Shown here piece by piece: positions 32,464 through 44,400 of a stretch of DNA of 64,000 nt. Position numbers and translations under genes: made by a program. The notes beneath the pieces were generated by a model. The model worked only from the letters and a program-made list of their open reading frames with translations, was not told where the DNA came from and searched no databases. The DNA comes from Rhyzopertha dominica (Eukaryota; Arthropoda; Insecta; Coleoptera; Bostrichidae). The stretch lies in the NCBI GenBank assembly GCA_025024175.1, contig QCXZ01000053.1, positions 9,052,001 through 9,116,000 on the forward strand, given 5' to 3'. How positions within the stretch are numbered: the first letter of the stretch is position 1; each line of letters opens with the position of its first letter.

Positions 32464-33606
32464 TGCGAAGGCGATTCAGAGTGACCCAAGACCTTCTTGG
32501 GAGGTCAGTTCCTGCTACCTCTTCCGTAGGATCGTCTATAAGCTGCTGATTGAATATATCATGTTTCTTAAGTTGCCAAATAGAATACCATCCGTCTTCA
32601 ATAGTATAAGGAGCACGAAGGAAATCTTCTGTCCACAGAGGTTTTCTAGAAGTTAGCTCTTGCAGATCTCGGGAAATCAGAAACTCATTAGGAGCTGATT
32701 GATATTTTTGCCAAGCTTTATATGTAGCAAACTGTCTGCGAATCTCCGGAGGAGCAATGTTTGAAAGAATCGGAAGCCAAGGTAATGGAGTTGACTTAAT
32801 TGTTCCAGTGATTAGTCGCATTGCAGTATTTAACTGAGTGTCAGTGTTTCCCGTGTGATGACTGTTTTTCCAAACAGGACAGCAGTACTCAGCAGTGCTA
32901 TAAAGCAAGGCAGTTGCAGAAGTACCGAGTACACTTGCATTTGCGCCCCAACTTGTACCAGCAAGCTTATGCAGAATGTTATTTCTAGTCTGTAATTTTT
33001 TACTGACGTTTTCTAGATGTTTTTTGTACGTTAGAGACGTATCTAGGCTCACTCCAAGGTATTTTGGCGAGAAGTTATGTTTAAGAATTATGTTATTTGA
33101 CATAACTTGAAGCTGCTTCCTCTTTTGGTGATTGTTAAGATGAAAGCAAGTTACTTCTGTCTTCAAAGGAAGCACAAGCACCAGGTTTTAAAATAGCAAT
33201 TCATAATCTCGATGCTACTTGAAAGGTTTTGTTCAAGTACAAAAAAGTCTTTACTTTGCAAAGCCAATGCCATGTCGTATGCATACACAAATTTTCTCGA
33301 TTGAGTTACTGGAAGGTCACTTATGTAAAGGTTGGAAAGAATAGGCGACAGAACCGATCCTTGTGGAAGACCATTATTCAGAATCCTGAATTTGCTACTT
33401 TTCTCTCCCAAAAACACTCTGAATCAACGTTGGGATAGCATTCGTTCGATGAGCTTCACAGTCTTTCCACTTTTCAGAGTATTAAATAGTTTGAGGATAA
33501 ATCTATCTTTCCACACAGTATCGTAGGCCGTCCATAAGTCTTTAAACACTATTTCAGTTTTCAATCGTTTCTGGAAACCAACTTCAGAATATGTTGTTAG
33601 AGCCAA
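32441..33606 (-). pseudogene. Non-LTR retrotransposon RT, C-terminal half, frame-broken
   Basis: Three overlapping frames cover RT motif A (IVFKDLWTAYDTVW), motif B (NGLPQGSVLSP), and motif C degraded to VYAYDMALA (expected Y-A-D-D). The C-terminal domain with SPKYLGVSLD, HKLAGTSWGA and a tail PRRSWVTLNRLRTG follows. The 246-residue C-terminal frame is open. This is a widespread arthropod LINE type; I do not assign the clade. Two frameshifts and the lost catalytic Asp pair make it inactive. Confidence 0.75.
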
Positions 33607-33671
33607 GACTTGGTCACAGCAACTGCCGTTCTTCCTATTATTATGTAACTATGAAGGCTTTCACGGCCTGC

Positions 33672-34255
33672 AATATTACCATTATTATTGTTTCTTTCCG
33701 GGCATAATGGCCGTGGTCCAAGAGAAGATAAACTTAACGTTTCACCCAAAACTGTGTTGGGCATCATCAGAAGAAGAAGAAAAGCTAGGCTGTCGTTCGC
33801 AGCTGGCCGATGAACAACTGGAACTGGCTCTGCTACCTGACAGGATGACAGGATCGTAGCATGTTTCGGTGAGAGCGCTCGAAAGAAAGGTCATTCTACC
33901 GTATATTAGAGGGGTTACTGACCGTATTCTTAGAAGGAACAACATCGGAGCTATATTCTGAGAAGGATAAACGTGACCCCCTATCATCGGCTGGGATATA
34001 TAGGTTCCATGCACATGTGGAAAATACGATATAGGTACTACAAAAAGATCAATAAGTACCCGTATCAAAGAACATAAAAGCCATTGCCGACTGGGTCACT
34101 CTGACAAGTCTAGAATTACAGAACATGTCATGCCTAATCGAAACTGCGAAATACTTTTCGACGACACGGATGTCCTATCTAGAACGTTAAGTTTATCTTC
34201 TCTTGGAACACGACCATTATGCCCGGAAAGAAACAATAATAATTGTAATATTTTT
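33672..34255. mobile_element. Penelope-like remnant D with inverted ends
   Basis: 33,672-33,752 and 34,182-34,255 are inverted copies (AACGTTAAGTTTATCTTCTC, then GCCCGGAAAGAAACAATAAT). Between them a GIY-YIG remnant on the plus strand reads VPCTCGKYDIGTTKRSISTR and IKEHKSHCRLGHSDKSRITE. Only 3' parts remain on both sides. Confidence 0.7.
33736..33770 (-). ncRNA. Hammerhead-like motif, left end of PLE D
   Basis: Minus strand CTGATGA (33,764-33,770), stem II GCCC/GGGT, GAAACGTT (33,736-33,743) with cleavage triplet GUU. The right end retains only GAACGTTAAG without the 5' core. Confidence 0.55.
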
Positions 34256-34369
34256 TAGTTCATTTATGCCTTTGTACAGGCCTCAGGCCTTGGGCATGAT
34301 TATTCGTTTCCATAACTTTCTATTTCTCGTCTTATTCTTCCAGTCTGTTATCTTTCTGCTCGTGAGGTC

Positions 34370-34800
34370 CTTCACAACTGCTTACCTCCACCTTCTCCGT
34401 GGTCTTCCTTGCTTTCTTCTGTTATCCGGCTTCTTCCATGCAATTTGCTTCACCATACGCTCTTCCAAATGTCCCAGCCACTGTAATATTCTTGTTGTCA
34501 CTATTTCCACTATGGTTACACCTTTATACAGTTCATACACTTCATTATTTGTCCTTCGAACGTACCCTGCCTCCAACTTCTTACCCCCGAATATTCGTCT
34601 CAAAATTTTTATTTTCTATCTCAACAAAATGTCCTGATATTTCCTGTTCAGCATTCCATGTCTCTGCCCCGTATAGAAGTGTTGGTTGAATGATAGTCTT
34701 GAATAACTTTATTTTCACCTTTCTTGCACAGGTTTTGGCCCTTATCATCAAGTGGTTCAAGGCACCGGCACACCTGTTTGCCTTCATAAGTCGTCGTTCA
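34370..34800 (-). pseudogene. RTE-type LINE C-terminal fragment
   Basis: Minus strand: TIIQPTLLYGAETW, then LRRIFGGKKLEAGYVRRTN, QWLGHLEERM and QGRPRRRWR. This order (LLYGxETW, RWLGHVERM, GRPxxRW) marks the C-terminus of RTE-like elements. One frameshift near 34,600. A 3' UTR-like stretch lies at 34,265-34,370. Confidence 0.75.
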
Positions 34801-35412
34801 ATTACTTCTGGTTATACCAAAACTTATACTAATTTGATAAATCTTGCAATTATATCGATAAAATCATTATTTTTGCCCGGATCAATCCATTCAGCGGACA
34901 TTTACTGCTTTGGTGAATTTCTGCAATACATGATATGATATAGGTATAAACCAATTAAAAACGGCTGATAATATAAAGGTTGTATTATGGAGGTTGCATG
35001 TTCATGACTGATGTAAGAAATGTTAAGAAGAACTAAAAAGAAATACGGAAAAACACTTATATATTTTGATAAGTTTTTTGATAAGTACTTGGTAATAAAG
35101 TGTTTGATTGAACTTTAAGGTATTAATGGATCAGGTGAATGTAGATGCTTTTATTGCATTCCAAAGAATATATGTCTGTATTATAATATGGATGTTCATC
35201 AACACTATCAGCATAGGTATTAATNATTTGGTGATAATTTTTATTATTATTTTTATTGAATTCATTCTTACAAGTTTTCTTAGGATTTTATTTAGCTCTC
35301 TAGTAATTGTACATTTAATGCAGTATTTCAAAACTAGGCTAGGTACCTCGTAAATACGCGGGTATTCCAGCAACGCAATGTACATAATATATGTAGTTAC
35401 ATTGAAATTTAA

Positions 35413-38400
35413 TTATTTATTGTGAACAGATTCTAACAACGTAACGTACGAAGCTGCTGTGCTTAAAACCTGAAAACAACAATTAACTTATCAGGACTGA
35501 ATAATGGTATTTCTCTTACAGCGCGAAAAGAAGCTAGGGACATTATACCAAATTTTCCCAGTGTCAAAGCAGCCGGTCGTTTGCAACGTACCATCACCAT
35601 AAGCAGCATGAACTTTATGTTTTGCGGGAAGTATATCCACTGGCTTTCAAAGACGGCGTCTGCAACTTCAGAGCTCTGAAATGTAACAAGAGCTATTTTA
35701 TCAAATCTAATCTCTGTAAAAACTAGTGGATCACTCGTTACTAGGGCAAAAACAAAAAATATAAAAATAAAGTTTTATAGTGTCCTAAAATATGCAACAC
35801 CCTATGTATATGTAAATGTGTTAACCCTTTTCATACGCTTTTATCATATATGTTTATTATATCATTATACGCTTTATGCTTGTTTCACATCTATATTTAT
35901 ATTTAATGGCCATGCCTTTCTTTATATAATAGGGTCGTCCCGCACATTAAAATTTGATAGTTTTAACCTATGCCTTTTATTGCTTACATCATGAGTACTA
36001 GTGCCACGTATCTATTTTGCTTTCAGATTAATTCAACTCGTAACAAACGGCGGTAGCAAAATTACCCTGTTTCAAACATTTTCTTAAATCCGCCAACAAC
36101 TACGCAAAAGGTTCCTAATTTCCGTCATGCGCACTGTTACAGTTCCCTAGGTAACTAGGTGCTCACTGTTGTCAGTTTTATAAATAGCCAGAGAAATACA
36201 AATAATGCAATGAGAGTGAGACAGAGGGGCGAAGGTATAAGTATAACCGTCAACGTCAATATTATAATGTAAACATAGGAATAACCTGTAACTGTTCATC
36301 AGCAGTAGTATTTTACAACACGGAACAAAACACTTCTTAATGTAAGCCATTCTGACATTAAAAAAGAGTTGTTAGGGTTATTCGTTACACATGTGACACA
36401 TGCAGCACGTGCGAACGTGCGATGTTGTCAGCTGTACTTTACCGATTTTTTCCTAACGACGGCCAGAGATCGTCCTGACAGTTTCAAAATTTATCATATC
36501 GTTGTCATTCGTTTAATTCCTCATAATAAAAACATTAGTTCTAAAGCAGGTTCTATTGTTAAAGTGCTTTCGTATTTCAGCAAAAGGCCAGTGAATGCGC
36601 TTATTATGTTGAACTGTTCATTATAGAANAAACTGNCTGAAGGATGATTTAAGTTATTTTCNCAAATACACCTTATGTTGACCTAGGCATCAATGTCACA
36701 ATGCCAGTTTACGAGTACATTCCTCACGGTATCGCGAAAATTTGCCCACATTGGCAACGCGACGCAGCTAAAAAAATGTAAACAAATATTACTTGCAATG
36801 CCGCTAGAGTACTGGCTCTTATTTGTGTTTCTCGCTTTCGTCAGCATGCGAACCTTTTACGTCATCTCTTGGCGGAATATCGAGGCATTTGAATCGGATA
36901 TTGAAAAATCCATATTTTCACTTTTTTTTCTCAGCAAAGAAGAACCGGAAAAAATCGCAAAGAAATGTCTTTGTGCTTCAATTTTTATGTGCATTTTAAT
37001 GTGGGACGACCCCATTTATATATGTCGTATTTCTTTCTTGTTTTCTTTACGATATTAATGAAAATTTGAGTCTTTAACAACGCATTACATTGTGCCATAC
37101 TTGAAGATTTCATAATACGCTTAATGAAGCGGGTTAAGACTAATATTCATCAATTTCCTTAAGCGCGCAATGCATTAGCCAGAGTTTTGCCCTTAGCTGC
37201 CTTCGCCCGGCTAAAGCAACTTCTCTGTCGTAAGTTGCCATCGCTTAGCCACACGCGGTAACATAGGCAAAGCGCAGTCCATAATTGTAAGGTCCATGGT
37301 AAAATCTGATTAATACCAAAGTGGTAAGATCTTGAGCGACACTGCAGAAGAAATAAATCTCAACCATCATTGCTGCTAGGCAGGAACAGCTTTGAGTGTA
37401 ATCCAGGTACTTAGAGAGATCCTGAAAGGCTCATTGAAGACATATGACATGTGATTTTGATATTTCTTTTGTTACTTACCAACGTAAACATTTGAAAAGC
37501 TGTCAGGCAAAGAAAGACTGAAGACAGGAGAAATTCTGTCAGTATCATTATGCTGTAAGTCTCTTCGATTTCTTTAGAGAACCTGGAAAAAAATAAAATT
37601 TTAAGTTTTGAGTTTCGAGGGTCTTTCTTTAATTGGTGAGTAGGACATTGTTAATATTCGTTGAAAGGATATACTTATTTGTTAGTGTAGTCTCATCAAA
37701 CAGTAAGACATGACATTACTCGGATTCTTGTAAACCTTTAAAAATGTTTTTTGCCTATCAAGGACTTTCTACGGAGATATTCTTTCAATTTTGGAAATAT
37801 AAGATTATCCATGCCACTTCAAGTACCAATTAACTTCATGGATTGGAAAAAAGCTTCTGATAAGGTACGAAGTCAATTGGTATGGGAAATGCTAAGAGAA
37901 TAGTAGACTACAGCACTATGCGATTGTTAGGTGAACGAATTCGAAAAATGCAGATCTTTAACTTAACTTAAATGCACTAATTTCGAACAAAACTAATTCA
38001 GTACATTCCTATTCAAAGTACTAAAACACCTAGTTCGTATGCTTCACCCCTTTTGAAATCGAACTTCTGGCTCGTACATTCACGGTCTCTTTTATATAGA
38101 TCGATACATACTCTCAAATAGTCTGGAAGCACTTTCGAGGATATTCTACAGATCGATAATGCTCGAATATACCAGAACGAACCATTATACAACCATGCGA
38201 ACGTTGTCTGGTTGCCTAACCCAGAGGCACTGGCTTGCCCACATTGTAGCACTACCTACTGCTTAGAAATTGATCGTCCCGACTAGTTTGATTCAACGGG
38301 ATCTCTATGGTACATGCAAACGAGTTAGGCGTGACACCTTCATTTTAGATATTGGGGCTGCGGTGGATTCTAAAAACTACGTCGCTAATTCTTTTCACTA

Positions 38401-41400
38401 TCCAGGAATCTTCGCAGGATGGCGACAACTTAGGCAAAAGTGGTTTCTTCACTTATGGGTTACAGAGCCATACCAGATCTTTCAACTGCCTGTGATTGGC
38501 GGTTGCAACCTAGCAGCTTCCTGTACCCATGGTACATACTTCTTAGGTACTATTTACAACATGGTAACGTCTTGCTATAGGCGTTCTTCTATGCTCTCTT
38601 CAACAGGCTGTTCTCCACCTCCAAATTCCCAGTGGGCATACACATTGCATTTAGGGGGTCGAACTATCTTGAACACCTCTTCCCAACCAGACCGTTGTGT
38701 ATTTTCTTCTTTCCACCTAAGTACACGTATAATATCAATATCATCTTCTAACTGAGCTTTGCGGTACTCACTCATGGGCTGTTTCACTAATTTGTAGTGT
38801 TTCTTCTTCTTGTCTTATTTTCATGTTTCTTTGGACTGCACGAATTTCTTTCATGATTTCCAATAAATACCAGTACAAATACCAGAAAGTGTTTTTACGA
38901 ATGGTTATGGTTATATCAGGCAATACCGAAAAACGCTGAGTATCTATTATGCACACAGGCATTGAAGATCTGTAGTAAAGTTATAAATAAAAGAAAAGGA
39001 AATTGATCATGATTACTTCTCTGGAGGAAATGCAGAATGCAAATACAGAAACAATTATATGAAGATCTTACAAAGCAAGTGACAGAATTCAAATTTTAGA
39101 AGTGCCAGCTGGTAGCAAGGAATGTAGTTCACAGGATTGAAGAAGCATTCAAACTATATTGTGTTCTATGGGATTACTTTTTAATGAGAAGGAAGCCAAC
39201 AGTAAAAGTTGACAAAAAAAGAAAAATAAGACAACAAAGTACAAGCTACGGAAAGGAAATATTTGAGAAGACTTAAAACATCACAAGGAACTAACAAGAA
39301 ATAAGAGAGTGGGAGTGAATCTGCAATTCAAATTGGTGCTACTGGTAATTGAGAACATACAGCTCGTTTGATCAGAATGAATAAGAGAAAAGTTAAAAAG
39401 TATTTACTACTAAGGGGGAAAGACAAGGAAAACAAGGAAGTCCACGTAACATTTGGATTGACGCCATAGAACAAGGATCAGAAACAAGAAGCAAAACATG
39501 ATGGATGCATCAACTACGGTGACTTGTATCAAGTGTGATATGCATGCGTTGTGGTAGAACATATGTTATACCCGCATGGGATATAAATATATGCTTATTA
39601 TCGTTTTGATTTAATCGATATTTAACGGAAAGATCACACTTGAAGTTTACAAGTTCCTAGGTTCCTAGGATTCTCATGAAATTATTTTGGGCGAAAAACA
39701 CTTATGATTGTAGAGAATTTCTCCTCGCAGTGAAATAAATATTCGTATTCAGTTGAAAATAAGAATTTAAAATCAATAGATTAAAAGAGAAGATAAAATC
39801 CAGCGAAGAGTCTAGTGAAATAAAATTACTTTAAGTGGTTAATATGTGGCATATTCTTTTTAACTCAAAGTAGCTCTTCTATCGCGTATTTAAGATACAT
39901 ATGTCTACGTCAAACCTAAAGGTATAACAAAGAAACAGGCATCAAAATTTTTTACACCACGTTCCTAGAGGTTTTATGCAATGCTTTCTCTATAAATAAA
40001 AAGATGCTAAACAGATTATTCTTGTGTTGCCTGTCTTTCGACGATTTGTTTAACCTTAAATATACGATCCTAGGTGCCTCCTCGTCCTCTAAATCTTTTT
40101 GCCTCTGATGTAATCGTATTCCCAGATTAATCCAGTTTTAATCTGGCTTCCATTAGTGTTTTACTTCTGCTACAAGATATTTTGTGTCTTGTGTCTACTT
40201 TATGACTTATTGATGCCATTTTTTATTATTTTGTTTATTGAATGCCATATTACTGTTAGCACTTTTGTTTTTGTCTCTATACATTTTAACATTTTTGGTG
40301 CAATTTGATCGTGCCTCTTCTCTATTCCTGTTTTTTTTTCATATTGACGTCTGCATTGTTGTTACGAAGTAGAAATCAACAAAGGAATACTCTAGGTTCT
40401 AGGGGATTCTTACAACAGGACAATGGCTTCATCCACCGAAACAAGAAAAAACGAACATTTTATTTTTATCTTTTTAAACGTTGTTTAGATTCTAGAAGAC
40501 TAGAAGACTTGATAAGTTAAGGGGATATAGAAGGTGCATCTGCGAAAATAATAATAAAGTTTATTTCCAGCGGACCAGGACGGTCCATAGTGGAAGCATA
40601 CACAATGATACAACGCTAAATTTAAAACAATATGGTAATAATTAAAATAGATAAGGAATCAAGTTTAAAATAATAAGTGGAACACAGAATAGAATTCATT
40701 ATAAAGACGGGTTTAACTACAACCACTAAAATAAAGCCATATTATAAAAATTCTGCATCAAATTTCATTATCATTTCTTTTTTAACTTTGGCATGACAAA
40801 AGTTTGCACTAAATATATCAAATTTGGAATCAGCAATAGAATTATTATATAAACGAAAACAAGACAGCAAAGCGGAATTAAAATGGTGGTGTGTATGGGG
40901 TACAGAATAATAAAATGTTGAAGAGCACCTACTGTTTAGTCGAGGCACCGCAAACCTAACCTGGTTCAGTAGAGTAGCATCATCAATACATCCCCCAATC
41001 AGTTTTTGCAAAAATGTCAGGCTGGATACAGCTCTGCGAGCATTGAGCGAGTTCTCAGCAACAGCGTTAAGAAGAATTTTTTGACTACGATGCCTTACAG
41101 AATATGAATTCAATTTCTTCAGGTATATATATTTAGCGAACTTTCTGAGGACATTTTCAAGCAGGTCAATGTAAATCTGGTGGTTAGGTTTCCAAACAAA
41201 GGGACCATATTCAAGTCTAGATCTTATTAGTGAGTAAAAGAGAAGCTTTATACATTCGACGTTTGTGAAACCTTTGGTATTGCGAAACAGAAATCCCAGT
41301 AGTCGCATAGCGACATCACAGATATGTACTACATGAGGAACAAAGATCAGACCAGTATCCAATATCACACTCAAGTCAGAGACTTGATGTCAATCTCATA

Positions 41401-44400
41401 AGGAAGTGCCTTTAATGTTGTAAAAATATCGAACTTACATTAAGCTGTAAACTGTTAAGCCTACCAAAGAATCTATGTCCCCCTGCAGTGCCAAACAATT
41501 ATCAGTACTCCGCACAAGAGTACAGATCTTGAGATCGTCCGCATACATGTAGGCATTGCAAGAAAGTTGGGAAATTACGTCATTGTAAAAAATTATAAAC
41601 AATAACGGATCCAAATTTGAGCCCTGAATTACACCACTGCTCACTCGGTAAGAGTAGGATCTGACCCCACGATACTCAACATGCTACACTCTTCCCTTCA
41701 TCGCGGAGTAAATAAAAGCAATGAGACTCTCACACAATCCAAAGTTACGTAGCTTTTTGAGGAGGATATAATGATGCACCCGATCGAAGGCTTTGGTCAA
41801 ATCTTTATAAATAACATCCACTTGAAAGCGGCTGTCCATAGCCGAGGAAACAAAGTGGGTAAACTCTAGCAGATTTGTCACTGTAGACCGGCCTTTAATA
41901 AAGCCTTGCTGCTGCGGTGCAATACCACATTTAACGTGCGGGGAGATGGCTTCTGATAATACGCATTCAAATAGCATTCATGATAGCGGTAGGTCGATAA
42001 TTTTTGATATAAATGATTATCTAGATGGTCATTTAGGTGGAATTAATTGGAATTACCTTCTCAACTGAAAAGGCTTAACGCAGAAACCAATGCAAATAAT
42101 TTATCAACGCTTAAATATTGCTGGTTATATCTTAGCTTATGTAAGCATAATTACCGAAGCAAGAGGTTGTGCACTTCAATAAGATGCTTCAACTGCTCGA
42201 TCATCTTCTTTTCTGTAACCAGTTTTAGGTTTCTAAATTGAACAAGAAGAATCTCAAACTGGGCGTTCAAGTTCAAACAAAATATTAGGAATACGCTGTT
42301 GATAGAACATTGCACCGAAGATGTAATCAATACTATAGCACACTGAAATAGGTAAGTCGTTTCGTAAAACGGAGTCTGACGGTTGTCTGCAAAAAGAAAG
42401 CACAAGCAAACTAACATTGAAAGCATTATCTTTATAAGTTACTTAATTGTGGTAGCCAATTTTCTTGGATGAACCTCCTTTCGTATTTTCCGCTTTCCAA
42501 GTAGTCTTTCACCATACTCGCGATTGGGTTCAAAATTAATCCCGAACCTGCGAAAAGGATAAGTCCACTCATTATATTGCTGTAAGTCACAGCTGTCTTT
42601 GCGTATTTGGCAAGGACGTCTTGATTTTCGAGCTTCAGAAATTTTGCCCAGAAAATGTCGTTGAGGACGGACGTTTTCCAGCATATTCTCTCAAAGTGAA
42701 TCTGAAAAGAACGAAAACGATTGAATAATTATTAAAGTAAAAAAAAATAGCTAATTATGCCTTTACAATTACGAGGCATGTTTTTTAAGTAAGTACCGTT
42801 TTGCGATTCCGCCGCCGCAGCGCTACGGTCGGCGTTCTGCGCATGCGCGCTGGTTACCTACATCTCTTGTCTACGCACTGACGCCATTACAGTTAGATTC
42901 TTCATTGTATACGTTGTTTACTGAGTGTTTAAGATGCCTCCGACAATCGTGAGTCCCGCCGATTGTGAAGTACGGGCTGTTATACGATTTCTTAGTGCTA
43001 AAGGCGTAAAACCGATCGATATTCATCGTGAGATATGTGAAGTTTACGGACAAAACATTATGAGTGATGGAATGGTAAGGAAATGGGTGAGAGCATTTAA
43101 AGATGGCCGCACAAATGTGCATGATGAAGAACGGAGTGGGCGTCCTTCGGTCGTTAATGAAGATTTGGTGCAGAAAGTGAACGAAAAGGTGAGAGAAAAC
43201 AGACGCTTTACAATTTCATCATTGTGCGACTGCTTTCCTCAATATTCTCGTAGTGTTTTGTATCGCATTGTGACCGAGAACTTGAATTACCGGAAACTGT
43301 GTTCACGTTGGGTTCCGAAAATATTGACGGATTTGCACAAAACCCAACGTTTAGGCAGTGCATTGACTTTCCTTGAGCGGTACTACAATGAAGGTGAAGA
43401 TTTTTTAGACCAAATTGTTACTGGTGACGAAACATGGGTGGCCTACGTCACACCAGAATCGAAACAACAATCCATGGAATGGCGACTTCATCATCACCCA
43501 AAAAAGTGAAGTTTAAGCAAACAATTTCTGCCCGGAAAATCATGTGCACAGTTTTTTGGGACAGAAAAGGAGTATTGCTAGTGGAGTTTCTGCCTCGTAA
43601 TGAGACAATCAATGCAGCGTCTTATTGTAAGACATTGAACAATCTGCGTCGTGTAATCCAGAACAAAAGACGTGGCAAGTTGAGTAAGGGTATCGTTTTG
43701 CTGCATGACAATGCCCGTCCACATGTGGCTAATCGGACCAAAGATCTCATCAAATCTTTTAAATGGGAAACTCTAGATCATCCTCCATACAGCCCTGATC
43801 TGGCGCCCAGCGACTACCATTTGTTCCTGCACTTGAAGAAACACCTGGGTGGTCAGGGTCTTCAAGACGATAACGAAGTCGAAACATTTGTGATACAGTG
43901 GTTAACAAGTCAGGCGGCAGAATTTTATGAGGAGGGTATTAAAAAATTGGTGCCACGTTATGACAAGTGCCTCAATATTCACGGAAATTATGTAGAAAAG
44001 TAGATTAAGGTACAGGCTTTCATGTAAGATAAAATTATTGCGATATCTTTGCACGTCTTTTTTTAATTCCAAAACGGTACTTACTTAAAAAACATGCCTC
44101 GTACATTATTTTAGAATTTTTTTAAGGACCCAGAGTACTAGTTAATGAAAGGGATTTAAGTCTCGAAAGCTTTGGAGTTAATAACTCATAGACTGGTTTC
44201 ATACTAGCGACTATATGAGAACTGCTAGAGCTAAAAAGAAAAAAGTTTAGTTTGGCAACAGGGAAGGGTGGCGTAGTTGAGGTTATATGCGATTCAGCCG
44301 CTGTCTCAATCTTTACTTTTTTTGTCCTAGGTACTCTACTATACTATTAACTAAACTTAACACTAAAATGCATGTCTATGCTGTGCTGTCTGCACCACAA

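Noticed and set aside
36693..37058. 121-residue plus-strand frame
   Set aside because: Starts at a non-ATG codon, lies inside a TIR element and matches no family I know; treated as chance.
38270..38755. 161-residue plus-strand frame
   Set aside because: It is the antisense shadow of a gypsy integrase-region remnant on the minus strand.
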